NCBI GenBank assembly: GCA_023014485.1
Contig: JAJOZX010005609.1
Span: forward strand, 96,001-160,000
Source: Bathynomus jamesi
Lineage: Eukaryota > Arthropoda > Malacostraca > Isopoda > Cirolanidae
Length of the DNA: 64,000 nt
Reading direction: 5' to 3'
Below are positions 1-9,696 of this stretch, piece by piece (position 1 is the first letter of the stretch; every line of letters starts with the position of its first letter). Position numbers and translations under genes: made by a program. The notes under the pieces are model-generated. The model was not told where the DNA came from and did no database searches. It worked only from the letters and a program-made list of their open reading frames with translations.

Positions 1-357
1 TCATATTTTTCTATTTCTACAAACCATAATTCATATTTTCTCTTTCTACAGGCCATAATGTCTGTGAGCAAGGAAGAACGAATCCAGATAATTCTACTCA
101 TAGGAAATCGGAGTCAAAGAGACTTTGCAACAAGTCTGCTAACACAACTGTGTTATTGGCTCGTGGTCTGGATGCAGTCTGTTAAATTCAGCAGTGGCCT
201 CTCTTTGACTCCGATTTCCTATGAGTAGAATTATCTGGATTCGTTCTTCCTTGCTCACAGACATTATGGCCTGTAGAAAGAGAAAAATATGAATTATGGT
301 TTGTAGAAATAGAAAAATATGAATTTCTCCTATGATGCCGGACTTATGGGACACCCT
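1..357 (-). mobile_element. Fold-back derivative of a mariner-like transposon 5' end
   Basis: Positions 1-121 and 201-322 are inverted copies of each other around a ~79-nt spacer. Read on the minus strand from 357, the element starts with a mariner-type terminus (AGGGTGTCCCATAAG) next to a TA. It then encodes the start of a transposase: MSVSKEERIQIILLIG followed by a helix-turn-helix-like stretch (REATAEFNRLHP, ~35 residues), before the sequence folds back on itself. No catalytic core is present. The left arm runs off the window, so the outer left terminus is not seen. The N-terminal pattern is known from mariner/IS630 transposases; derivation from a mariner by fold-back is inference. Confidence 0.7.
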
Positions 358-380
358 ATATATATATATATATATATATA

Positions 381-859
381 GACCGTGCATGGAACAAGGA
401 ACTCTTCTAGGAAAATTAAATCCACTATCATCTGAATAAGTAATGGTAAATGACAAATACTATAGTTTTTTTCTTTTCATGATGTTAGCCTGACGTGGGC
501 AACGGGTCACTCGCAAAGAGGTCCCAAAAATATAGCTTCCCTCACCAGCTATCTGCAAAGCAGATAGGATCCAGCTTTGGGACAGGATCGTGGGGTTAAA
601 GGAGCCTAGCCCAGCTACATTTAGAACCTCAATATAAGCAAAAGACTCGTCCAAAGCTGGATCCTATCTGCTTTGCAGATAGCTGGTGAGGGAAGCTATA
701 TTTTGGGACCTCTTTGTGAGTGCCCCGTTGTCCACGTCGGGCTAGCATCATGAAAAGAAAAAACTATAGTATTTGTCATTTACCCCATTTACCATTACTT
801 ATTCCGACGATAGTGGATTTAATTTTCCTAGAAGAGTTCCTTGCTCCATGCATGGTCTG
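381..859. repeat. Long inverted repeat (200-bp arms, 70-bp loop)
   Basis: Arm 381-580 is the reverse complement of arm 651-859, with a short insertion near 783-812 of the right arm; 581-650 is the loop. The loop-side ends are CCAGCTTTGG and CCAAAGCTGG. (TA)n tracts flank it at 357-380 and 904-979. I recognise no protein motif in it. It is probably a fold-back or MITE-like element of unknown origin. Confidence 0.8.
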
Positions 860-902
860 TATATATCATAAAAAACCTCAGGGAACCATTCTGAGTTCAT
901 TC

Positions 903-903
<1 letters not shown>

Positions 904-979
<76 letters not shown>
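904..979. repeat. (TA)n microsatellite
   Basis: About 76 bp of uninterrupted TA separates the inverted repeat from Penelope-like element A. The Tyr-Ile repeat ORFs it creates are artefacts. Confidence 0.95.
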
Positions 980-981
<2 letters not shown>

Positions 982-1026
982 CAATAGGAATATGAAAACA
1001 AGAGATACAACTCTCAACATTTATTG

Positions 1027-1069
1027 GCCAAACGTTTCGGTCCACTCAGGGGCCATCTTCAGTGACTAA
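1027..1069 (-). ncRNA. Hammerhead-ribozyme-like motif, PLE-A inverted end
   Basis: On the minus strand the order is CTGAAGA, a short stem-loop (one mismatch in the stem), then GAAACG. This is the CUGANGA...GAAA core order of a hammerhead ribozyme. The partner copy at 3722-3765 (+) has decayed cores (CTGAAAA and CAAAAC). PLE termini are known to carry hammerhead motifs; folding and cleavage here are untested. Confidence 0.5.
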
Positions 1070-1741
1070 ATAGAAGCATCTAAAAAACAATCATAAACTA
1101 AATACAAATGTCATAAATATACTGTACAATAATAAAATCTAATACAAAAAAGTTAAAAAAACTATCTGGATTATAAGACAAAATAAAAGGAAGTTAAAAA
1201 AAAAAAAATTAAAAGGACTGACCTGGATGGTAAAAGTTACAAATGACAAGTGGAGAGAAAGGAAAGAAAAACAACAAGTTAGTGCGTTAGTTGCGTTAAA
1301 AGGTGGTGGTTGGTTAGGAAGTATGTAATTTTATCGAGGAAAGGCTGTCGTTTAATTCTGGATTTAATTTCTTGATAAAAAGGATTCTAAAATTTTAAGA
1401 TCGAGCAAATTAGAAGCAGACGACAAAATCGCAAAGGAGTCCTGGGGGAATGGGTGGTCATGGGTCTCTGAATGATGCCGAATAGCAGAGGATTCAGGAG
1501 TGGAAAGAGGGCGAGAAGTTCGATAAGAAAAACCCAAATGCTTTGAAATCCTAAGTTTTAACTGTAGGGCAGTCTGCCACATAACGACTTTGGCATGTCG
1601 CACATGTATATAAATAAATAACAAAGGATCTCAAAAGCACGGGGAGGTGATCTTTATGGCGAAAAAAGGATTGCAGAGAACTAGAATTAGAATTAATAAT
1701 TATAAAGTCGCATTGAGGGAAGTGTTTGTTCTACTATAAGT

Positions 1742-2880
1742 TTGATGGGTTTAAGGTTTTTTTGTCTAGTTTTTAGTTTTAGTGATTTTAAAGTTCTCAC
1801 GAACTTGGGGAGGGATAAGAATGTAATTATTTGTAACCCTGATAAGGGTAAAGGTGTTATTGTCTTTGACAGACAAGACTATTTAATAAAATGTATAATT
1901 TACTTTCTGATTCTACCAAGTTTTTGAAACTGCAGACTGAGCCATTTAAATATTGTGAAACTGGAGGACAGAATCAACAACTTTTTACGTTCTCTAAATG
2001 TCGTGGGCTTTCGATTAACTATTAAGATAAGCTTTTGCTTCAGGTACTAGCCCAGGGGTTGTTTATGGCCTACCTAAGACTCATAAACCTGGAGTTCCGC
2101 TTCGTCCCATTCTAGCAGCCATAAACACTCCAAGTTATAACCTCGCAAAATTTTTTGGTCCCAATCATAGACCCTCTCACACGTAGTCATTTCACTTTGC
2201 AAGATTCATTTGAATTTGTTGATTGTGTCACCAAGTTGAAGTTTAAGGAGTGTTTCATGGCTTCCTTTGATGTTCAGTCTTTGTTTACCAATGTACCTGT
2301 TTTAGAAACTTGTGATATTATTATAAATTCTTTGTTTGGTTCTACTAATGACATTTTGGGATTAAGCAGACAATTGTTTTCAAAACTTTTAAAGTTATCT
2401 GTCCAGGATACCATATTCTTTTTTAATAAGGAACTTTTCCACCAGCACGAGGGAATGGCAATGGGTTCGCCCATTGGTCCGTCCTTTGCTAACAGTTTTC
2501 TTTGTTTTCACGAGGAAAAGTGGCTGAGGGATTGCCCACTTGATTTTAAACCTATTTTATTTAAACGTTATGTAGATGATTGTTTTGTCATTTTTAAGCA
2601 CAAAGATCATGCCCTTATTTTTAAATTACATTAATACTAAGCATCCTAATATTAATTCTCTATGGAAGTAGAACAATACAATAAAATTTCGTTTCTTGAT
2701 GTTACCATAAATAAACATAGTACAGGCTTCTCAACACAAGTATATAGAAAACCAACTGCCACCCAACTCGGTACTCATTTTTTTAGCAATTTCCACTTAG
2801 TTTTAACCTGGCTAGTATTAAAAGTCGTATTTTTAGAGCCTATCACCTTTGTTGAAGTTCGTCTTTATTTGACTTAGAAA
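1742..2880 (+). pseudogene. PLE-A reverse transcriptase (frameshifted remnant)
   Basis: Reverse transcriptase of the Penelope type, which would copy the element's RNA at a nicked target. Pieces in order across several frames: NPDKGKGVIVFDRQDY (~1840), [16 protein letters not shown] (~2070), SFDVQSLFTNVP (~2262), GMAMGSPIGPSFAN (~2450), the catalytic box YVDD (~2570), then FLDVTINKHSTGF (~2693). The longest uninterrupted piece is 2155-2634. At least three frameshifts separate the pieces, and the region upstream of NPDKG is missing. Confidence 0.85.
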
Positions 2881-3183
2881 TTCAGTATCTTAAGGGATTT
2901 TTTTTAACTATAATTTTTATTGTACTTTGACTTTTGAGACTTTAATTTCTAAATTTTTAAATAACCTATATTCACCCAAAATAATTCAGTCCACGGTTCC
3001 GAAACAGAAGGTTTATCTTAAGCTTCCATTTTTAGACCAACTAACTTTTCAACTTAATAAGATGTCCACTCTATTTTGGACAGACACTTCCGTCAATGCG
3101 ACTTTATAATTATTAATTCTAATTCTAGTTCTCTGCAACCCTTTTTTCGCCATAAAGATCACCTCCCGTGCTTTTGAGATCCT

Positions 3184-3455
3184 TTGTTATTTATTTATAT
3201 ACATGTGGACATGCCAAATCGTTATGTGGGGCAGACTGCCCTACAGTTAAAACTTAGGATTTTGAAGCATTTGGGTTTTTCTTATCGAACTTCTCGCCCT
3301 CTTTCACTCCTGAATCCTCTGCTATTCGGCATCATTCAGAGACCCATGACCACCCGTGCCCCCAGGACTCCTTTGCGATTTTGTCGTCTGCTTCTAATTC
3401 GCTTGATCTTAAAATTTTAGAATCCCTTTTTATCAGGAAATTAAATCCAGACTAA
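3184..3455 (+). pseudogene. PLE-A GIY-YIG endonuclease remnant
   Basis: C-terminal endonuclease domain of Penelope-like elements. The short piece PNRYVGQTALQLKLRILKHL matches the YVGQT...L..R...H core that follows the first GIY strand. The reading frame drifts after about 3320. The inverted copy at 1364-1624 (minus) encodes the same domain (MWQTALQLKLRISKHLGFSY) and is better preserved downstream. Confidence 0.75.
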
Positions 3456-3861
3456 ATGATAGCCTTTCCTCGAAAATTACATACTTCCTAACCAACCACC
3501 ACCTTTTTAACACAACTAACGTACTAACTTAAGTTTTTTCTTTCCTTTCTCTCCACTTGTCATTTGTAACTTTTACCATCCAGGTCAGTCCCTTTTTTTT
3601 TTTTTTTTTATAATCCAGATAGTTTTTTTTAACTTTTTTAACTTTTGTATTAGATTATTTATTGTACAGTATATTTATGACATTTGTATTTAGTTTTATG
3701 ATTGTTTTTAGATGCTTCTATTTAGTCACTGAAAATGGCCCCTGAGTGGACCAAAACGTTTGGCCATGAATGTTGAGAGTCGTATCTCTTATTTTCATAT
3801 CCTATTGAGGATAAGGTTCCGAAGAACCTTCTATCGTAACTATATATATATATATATATGC

Positions 3862-4111
3862 GGCTTCTGATTCCTCCCAGTCCCAGCCAGCACCAAAGCG
3901 GTGCAAGTTGTTCAATTTTATGGCTGCTCTAGCTCCCTCTACAGCTTCTTAGAACCCTGTTGTCAGCCAGGTGCACAGCTACCTTGACCAGCCTACATTG
4001 ATGAGGACTGCAATCCTCTGACATGGTGGAGGGACAATGCACATCTGTATCCTGATGTATCTGTTCTTGCTGCCAAGCATCTTTGCATCCCTGCCTCCAT
4101 TGCACTGGTGT
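3862..4111 (+). pseudogene. hAT transposase C-terminal (dimerisation) fragment
   Basis: A short piece with the order typical of the hAT C-terminal dimerisation domain: VVSQVHSYLDQP, then NPLTWWRDNAHLYP, VLAAKHLCIPASIA. The reading frame shifts near 3990, and a stop lies near 3950. It lacks the catalytic part. It abuts a PLE-B fragment at 4112, so either a hAT piece was captured or the PLE-B piece inserted into it. Confidence 0.75.
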
Positions 4112-5165
4112 CCACAAGGCAAAACGAACTTTCTATCGTGTCAATATTAACACTCGTACTTTGTCAAAAATTTTTAGTACTTCCATTTTTCCCGGGCTTT
4201 TTAGCTTGCTAATGTACTTAAACTTTTGGATATTAATGTAGTATTTTCATATAACAATATTGTGAAAAATATCATAGTAAAAAATAGCCCTACCACTAAT
4301 TCAGGCATTATCTATAAATTGGGTGTAAACAATGTGATTCCTTTTACATAGGTCAGACGGGAAAGGATTTTGCACACACGTATAACAGCATCAATATTCC
4401 GTTATAACAGGACAGTTGTCCGTGCCCTTTTTGTCCATTTGTCAGAGTTAGCCACTGTATTGATTGGAAACAATGCTTCAGTTTTATTCCATTCAAGCAA
4501 CATTGTTAATATAAATATTCTTGAGTCTGCATTATCCAACTTTCAAATAACTTCAACATAAGCAAAGGTCTTTTTCAACTCGATCCTGTTATTTTGAATT
4601 CCTTTAAAACACATTTAGATAAGAAGGGTAAAACATTAAATCTTTGGTAAACTTGTTTTCTACTTTATTAACTTTTAATTTGCATTTTATTTTTTTATAT
4701 ATATCGAAACCTGACCATAGGCAGCAGTGTGTTAAAACCCGGGCAGAGTTCCAGTATAAATTTGTATTTTTATAATCCATTTGATCTTGTGCTAAAAATC
4801 GATATTTTTCCTTACAAATCTGTACGCCTCACTGGTAATCCTTTAAGGTTTTAATTTTTTATTTTTATTTTTACTTCTCTGTTTATTGTATATATATGTA
4901 TGTATGTATGTATTTGTATATATAGATATGTATGTATATATATATATATATATGTATATGTGTGTGTGTGTATGTATGTTATTTATTTTTTCTTTTTTTT
5001 CTTTCTGTAACCTATATATAGGCTGTAACCTTTTTATGTACTTCAGTGTTCCTGAGGATGTCATTAGACGAAAGCGCTTGAGCACCATTTTGTGTTTCCT
5101 TTCCTTCGTGGTTTTATTCATCATAAATATTTTTCACGTGTTACTTTCGTGAAATAATTTTCATA
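4112..5165 (+). mobile_element. PLE-B, 5'-truncated 3' fragment
   Basis: Aligns by eye with 56045-57095, the better PLE-B copy. It holds the last part of the connector after the RT, the GIY-YIG domain (decayed, about 4300-4650: FYIGQTGKD), the 3' UTR with a TATG/TGTG-rich stretch and the conserved terminus. It begins abruptly at the hAT fragment and ends in (TA)n. Confidence 0.85.
5050..5092 (+). ncRNA. Hammerhead-like motif, PLE-B terminus
   Basis: CTGAGGA, then stem GTC-ATTA-GAC, then GAAAGCGC. The core matches CUGANGA...GAAA. Same motif at 56983-57020 (+), inverted at 48126-48163 and decayed at 8500-8540. The palindromic AAGCGCTT after GAAA gives a very short stem III, as in minimal PLE hammerheads thought to act as dimers. 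Activity is inference. Confidence 0.5.
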
Positions 5166-5188
5166 TATATATATATATATATATATAC

Positions 5189-5470
5189 GGTATACCTTTG
5201 GTTAGCTTCCGCCCGATTGTTTATTCTGACAAAGGTCAAGCTTTTCACTCCACCTTAGACCTACAGTTTAACGTGGAATCCGAACCACGCCCCATCAGCA
5301 GCCCAGCGTCTTAACCACTAGGCCACCTAGGGTACCCATTTATCTACCAACCACTTTCTTTATTGTGTGGAAGGATGAACAGCTGGGTTTTGCTGCGCGC
5401 CGGCTGCCGTTGGGTCTCGAACCCGGGGCCGATGGATTCGTAGTCAGCGACGCTAACCACTACACCACCG
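5189..5470 (-). mobile_element. Dimeric tRNA-derived SINE, antisense copy
   Basis: Read on the minus strand, it contains two different tRNA-like units. The first, near 5468, has an A box (GTGGTGTAGTGGTTAGC) and a B box (GGGTTCGAGACCC). A linker follows (pyrimidine- and CA-rich), then a second unit with TGGCCTAGTGGTTAAG and GTTCGGATTCC. The order is the same in the copy at 63774-64000. These are pol III promoter boxes within a repeat, not tRNA genes. Its 3' body continues to 5189. Confidence 0.85.
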
Positions 5471-5524
5471 AATATATCACGAAAGCGCTCGGACTTTGTG
5501 TTTCCTTTTCCCTGTGGTTGTTTG

Positions 5525-5527
<3 letters not shown>
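5469..5527 (+). mobile_element. PLE-C terminal fragment
   Basis: ATATCACGAAAGCGCTCGG and the following ~40 bp match the ends of PLE-C at 7036-7090 and, inverted, 6344-6400. The fragment is fused directly to the SINE and followed by (TA)n. Confidence 0.8.
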
Positions 5528-5572
<45 letters not shown>

Positions 5573-5583
5573 ATATACACACC

Positions 5584-5625
<42 letters not shown>
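5526..5625. repeat. (TA)n microsatellite, interrupted
   Basis: TA repeats with a short CACAATATACACACC interruption near 5570-5588. Confidence 0.95.
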
Positions 5626-5627
<2 letters not shown>

Positions 5628-6210
5628 GGTGATCCAGAGAAATGGGACCCAAAAGAAACCCCTGTAACTCTTAAAGTATAAGTACTTTTATAAAATCATA
5701 CGCATCATTCGAAAGAGGATAGTTACAAGTTGTACAGGATTGTATAGGTTTTGACAATACAAGACAAGATAAGATACAAAACAAAATAAAAGTGTTAGTT
5801 AAAACTAACCCTTCAAGATGACTGCATGGACTGTGGAACAGCTGCGTTTCATAACTGAGCAATATTATGAGCATGGAAGAAGTGTAGTTTCAGCTCAAAG
5901 ATCTTTCAAGACAAATTTTCAGATGTCAAAATCACCTTCTAAGAGCTGAAACTACACTTCTTCCATGCTCATAATATTGCTCAGTTATGAAACGCAGCTG
6001 TTCCACAGTCCATGCAGTCATCTTGAAGGGTTAGTTTTAACTAACACTTTTATTTTGTTTTGTATCTTATCTTGTCTTGTATTGTCAAAACCTATACAAT
6101 CCTGTACAAACTTGTAACTATCCTCTTTCGAATGATGCGTATGATTTTATAAAAGGACTTATACTTTGAGTTACAGGGGTTTCTTTTGGGTCCCATTTCT
6201 CTTGATCACC

Positions 6211-6213
<3 letters not shown>
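5626..6213. mobile_element. Fold-back derivative of a mariner-like transposon (270-bp arms)
   Basis: Arms 5626-5896 and 5943-6213 are near-perfect inverted copies around a 46-bp spacer. Each arm starts at an AGGGTGATC terminus next to (TA)n. The left arm contains, from an ATG at 5818, the N-terminal helix-turn-helix region of a mariner-type transposase (MTAWTVEQLRFITEQYYEHG, then SVVSAQRSF). No catalytic domain is present. The arms look far less diverged than the neighbouring elements, so this copy is probably young. Confidence 0.8.
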
Positions 6214-6302
<89 letters not shown>

Positions 6303-6343
6303 ATATATATATATTATAATATATATATAATATATATATATAT
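6214..6343. repeat. (TA)n microsatellite, interrupted
   Basis: TA-rich tract between the mariner fold-back and PLE-C, with GG, TG and AT interruptions. Confidence 0.95.
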
Positions 6344-7090
6344 AAGCAAACAACCACAGGGAAAAGGAAACACAAAGTCCGAGCGCTTTCGTGATATATT
6401 CACATTATCAAGGAGGAACAGAAAATAGACAGAGATTACAAAGTAAATGAGTTAAATAGACAAGCAAAAAATTCACAATCGACTTTTCAACTGGGTTGCT
6501 TTTGGGAAAACAACTTTTCCAGACTGTTTGTAGAAAAAATTTGTAATATTCTGTAAGACGATGGCATCATTCCCTTTGTTTTCATTAATTTCTGGCCATT
6601 TAATTTCCTGCTTTAGTTAAATATTAGTGTTAATAACCATTATAATAATTTTTGTTTTCTGTACTGGTGTTTTGTCTAATTTCATCTATATAGTCTTTTT
6701 ATATTTAGTAATTTAGCAGCCTATAGATTGTTATCTATTTGTTATCTACGTTATCTATTTGTTTTTCATTAAATTCTTGCCAATTAATTGCCTGCTTTAA
6801 TTAAATATTAGTGTTAATAACCATTATAATTTTTTTTTTTTTTTTTTTTTTTTTTACATCTATATACATATTTAGTAATTTAGCAGCCTACAGATTATGT
6901 TATCAATTGAAAAAATCTTTAGAGGGCTTTAAGGCCTTTAATTTGAGGTGCCGATTGTGAATTTTTTGCTTGTCTATTTAACTCATTTACTTTGTAATCT
7001 CTGTCTATTTTCTGTTCCTCCTTGATAATGTGAATATATCACGAAAGCGCTCGGACTTTGTGTTTCCTTTTCCCTGTGGTTGTTTGCTTA
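6344..7090. mobile_element. Non-autonomous PLE-C with inverted ends
   Basis: About 155 bp at the left (6344-6490) is the reverse complement of the right end (6945-7090). The inner part is AT-rich, non-coding, and contains a duplicated segment (6595-6660 resembles 6775-6835) and a T run at 6830-6855. Both ends carry the hammerhead-like block. It has no RT or endonuclease, so it would depend on an autonomous PLE. Confidence 0.75.
7020..7056 (+). ncRNA. Hammerhead-like motif, PLE-C end
   Basis: TTGATAA, stem GTGA-ATATA-TCAC, then GAAAGCGC. The layout equals PLE-B, and the stem is a different sequence but still fully paired. The core deviates from CUGANGA at two positions. The inverted copy is at 6381-6413. 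Confidence 0.4.
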
Positions 7091-8255
7091 TTAATAAGAT
7101 CACGTGTTATTTTGTGATTTTAGTGCATATATATATATAAAAAGCAAAAACATGTATTAGCGTCTCTCTTCCTTCACCCTTCTCGCCCCCACTGCCCTTC
7201 TCTCGTCCTTCTCCCTTCTCGTCCTACACCGTATTCTTTCATTTCTCCTAAATCCTTTACAGAAAATTAATTTTATGCGTAAATGTTATTCATTTTGGTG
7301 TATCACGCATAGTTTCCATGAAATCTTAAAAAATATTATACAATTTCTAAAAAGCATAATCGACTTTAATTATTATTAAAATAGATTCAGAAAAAATGCA
7401 TGAACTGGCAAAAGTAATTTCAAAATGGGGATGTTAGACAATTGGTATAAATTAGATAATTTTTTTAAAAATCCATAATAAACTCATTTTGAAGGCTGTG
7501 CTTAGTATCCCCATGATAGCAAAAGTACAGGGTGATTTCTTTTTAATCGAGAACCCTTTATAATTCAAATTTTTTCTAATTATTAACAATGGAGTCTGGG
7601 ATGGATATAGACTGAAGTGCGTGCAATGCAAAGAGCGCTACAGTTAACCTAACCTACCTAACCATTCAGCATTTTTAAACTGAAAAAATATAATTCTTGG
7701 AAATCTGAAAACACCAAATTTATTTTCTATTTCATCAACGTTGTTTTAAATAACAATAATAACAATAATAATAATAAATACACTCAGAACTTCTCTCTTT
7801 TAAAAACTTTGAATTTACGTTTAAAAATTTTTTAGACATACTAAATAACATTAATTTTTACGTTGGAAATCAAACACTTAAATTAGTTTTTAATTACAAT
7901 ATAATTTTATTCCCCTACGATCTATCTGAAAACCGTGAAAAAATGTGTGGAGTGAACAAGCCAAATTTGATAAAGACATCTTCATTATTCGTGAAGGTGT
8001 CGAATCAGAACTTCAATGCCCAAAGAGTGGGTCATTACATCAGTGTTACTACATCTGATTGGCACACATATGCCATAGACACGCCCAGTTACATTAACAT
8101 CCAATCAAAAAGTTTGAGGGGCTGTCATAGTTGGGAATCATTGCATATAAAAGGAAGTATTTTCAGCTGGAACTCACAGCAGTTATTTTACCAGCGAATA
8201 ATCACATACCCTCCGTCATGGACACCGCCAACCAGTCAGAACAACAACTTTACAG
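7091..8255. other. AT-rich stretch with no supported gene
   Basis: Contains a short (TA)n at 7127-7139, a C/T-rich segment at 7160-7240, a few CCTAA-like units at 7645-7665 and (AAT)n near 7750-7775. ORFs at 7943-8272 and 8131-8406 have no recognisable motif, and the second lies in a different frame from the exon proposed at 8256-8410. Confidence 0.5.
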
Positions 8256-8410
8256 TTTACGGAGCTATATGAAGAGGGGTGCCCTAATGCCGGTGCTACA
8301 ATTAGTGTTTCTAACGCATCCGATCGGGACGGATTATTTTCATCGCAAACCGTTGCTGACATCTGCACTGACGCTCCGTTTGATCCAGCGGAAGAATCTA
8401 CAGTAGAAAT
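8256..8410 (+). CDS. Candidate internal exon of an unidentified gene
   Basis: An open frame runs from 8202 to 8410. A plausible acceptor (CTTTACAG) ends at 8255, and a strong donor GTAAGTAT follows 8410. The translated segment is acidic, beginning ELYEEGCPNAG and ending PAEESTVE, and the exon ends two bases into a codon. The next candidate exon (9317-9460) begins in the matching phase. I recognise no domain, and host gene versus degraded element cannot be decided. The acceptor choice is a guess. Confidence 0.3.
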
Positions 8411-8429
8411 GTAAGTATAAAAATTTTAT

Positions 8430-8563
8430 GTACCCGTATTTCTATTTTATTTTTTTGTGTCCTATATTTAGTCGCGAACTTGTTATTTATTTTAATGTTT
8501 CTGAGGATGTCATAAGGTGGAAGCTCTTGAACACGATTCTGTGTTTCCTTCGTGGTTATTTCA
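8430..8563 (+). mobile_element. Decayed PLE-B terminus
   Basis: Contains CTGAGGATGTCATAAG near 8500 and TTCCTTCGTGGTTATTTCATC near the end, matching the PLE-B 3' end at 57000-57060 with several changes. It lies in the proposed intron between the two candidate exons. Confidence 0.7.
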
Positions 8564-8565
8564 TC

Positions 8566-8609
<44 letters not shown>

Positions 8610-8832
8610 CCGTATTTTACGCCTCATAAGACGCTACAAGTGGTAAGACGCACCCTATATTTATCAAAGAATATTTAGGAAAAAAATATTTCAAAGATTT
8701 ATCAGCCTGACAAAAATATGTTCCCATAACTTTATTAAAAGAACATTAAACAAAACAATAACATGAGCCCTGGAGTGATTTTTGGAGACGTTTTTCAGAA
8801 AAAAAGTAGCGTCTTATGAGGCGTAAAATAGG
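8610..8832. mobile_element. MITE with ~28-bp TIRs in a TA context
   Basis: Left end CCGTATTTTACGCCTCATAA and right end (reverse complement) CCTATTTTACGCCTCATAA, continuing to GACGCTAC, are nearly identical inverted repeats. TA lies directly outside both ends. The 223-bp body is non-coding. The superfamily is uncertain; a TA target would fit the Tc1/mariner group. Confidence 0.75.
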
Positions 8833-9109
8833 TATATATGGATTGTAATAATTTATTTTCAACTCATTACATTTTGTTGTAAAATGATTCATTAAAATGA
8901 CACGTGTACTCATTTTTAATTGTAGATTAGTTTCAAATAGTAGTAACTAATTAATAATAAATATTTTAGAAAAGACCTTCAATATTATGGTGAAAGTCCT
9001 GTTCTGATATTTCTATTAATTAATTTTATAAAAATCCATAAGTTCATTTTGAAATGTCATGTTATTCGTCATTTTCTCTTAAATGGACACAAACCACGAA
9101 CTTCCCTGA

Positions 9110-9175
9110 GTGGTTCGAAGGTATTTGAGGCTTCACCTTGTAACTCCATGTAACTCCTTGTAACTCTCTCTTCCT
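9110..9175 (+). mobile_element. LINE 3' tail fragment
   Basis: TTGTAACTCCATGTAACTCC followed by TTGTAACTC matches, in sense orientation, the tail of the CR1-A LINE seen antisense at 57622, 58038 and 59776. The microsatellite-like TATATA follows it. Confidence 0.6.
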
Positions 9176-9316
9176 ATATATATATATTTGTTTATGGAAG
9201 TATGTGTTATAGACAAAGAGCGGGAATCATTAAGTATTACAATAATCAAGATTCTTTTGCAAGTGTTAATTATTTTTATAAAAACCATAATAATCGCATA
9301 TCCTTTCTCCTTAAAG

Positions 9317-9460
9317 AATCCATGAGGAACTAAATCGTGTTATAGAATCTTTTCGTGATAGTTTTGAAGAAACGCAAGTCGCGGACAGTGATCTGAATAG
9401 GGAGATCGAAGTAATACAGCACACCCGATCAAACGAATGCCAGTTCGTCGGAGAACTAAT
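9317..9460 (+). CDS. Second candidate exon of the same unidentified gene
   Basis: Acceptor TCTCCTTAAAG ends at 9316, and donor GTAAGC follows 9460. The exon is 144 nt, an exact multiple of three. It starts and ends in the same phase as the donor of 8256-8410. Translation begins IHEELNRVIESFRDSF and ends ECQFVGEL. It is acidic and probably helical, with no known domain. Later exons, if any, are not seen; the Polinton begins about 400 bp downstream. Confidence 0.3.
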
Positions 9461-9652
9461 GTAAGCTTTTTTCTTTTTCTTGTATTTCGGGTAAGAACAA
9501 GGCGTAGTGTATTTTCATCAATTTATTAAATGGAAGTCATAAGGAACGTTTTATAAAATAGTAACATTTTTATATTCAACTTAAATTAGTTACAAAATTA
9601 AAATAAGAGGTGTACTCATTTTACACAATATTTTTGCAATTACTCAAGTTAC

Positions 9653-9654
<2 letters not shown>

Positions 9655-9694
<40 letters not shown>
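9655..9694. repeat. (TA)n microsatellite
   Basis: TA repeat directly left of a mariner-like terminus. Confidence 0.9.

Positions 9695-9696
<2 letters not shown>

Larger units (their letters stand above)
983..3835 (+). mobile_element. Penelope-like element A with inverted 3' copy at its 5' end
   Basis: The body (about 1723-3820) reads on the plus strand: reverse transcriptase remnants, then a GIY-YIG endonuclease remnant, then a 3' terminal region. The left part (983-1722) is an inverted copy of about 3090-3820, including the GIY-YIG end and the terminal motif. Inverted 'pseudo-LTR' arrangements like this are known for Penelope-like elements. Both copies carry many indels, and the element is inactive. 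(TA)n lies on both outer sides. Confidence 0.85.

Noticed and set aside
720..1020. ORFs of repeated Tyr-Ile residues (here and at 5344-5652, 6118-6428, 57074-57271)
   Set aside because: Translations of (TA)n microsatellite in both strands, not genes.
3929..4117. 62-aa minus-strand ORF
   Set aside because: Antisense of the hAT C-terminal fragment.
7943..8272. 109-aa ORF as a gene
   Set aside because: No recognisable motif, no support, and it overlaps the better exon candidate in a different frame.
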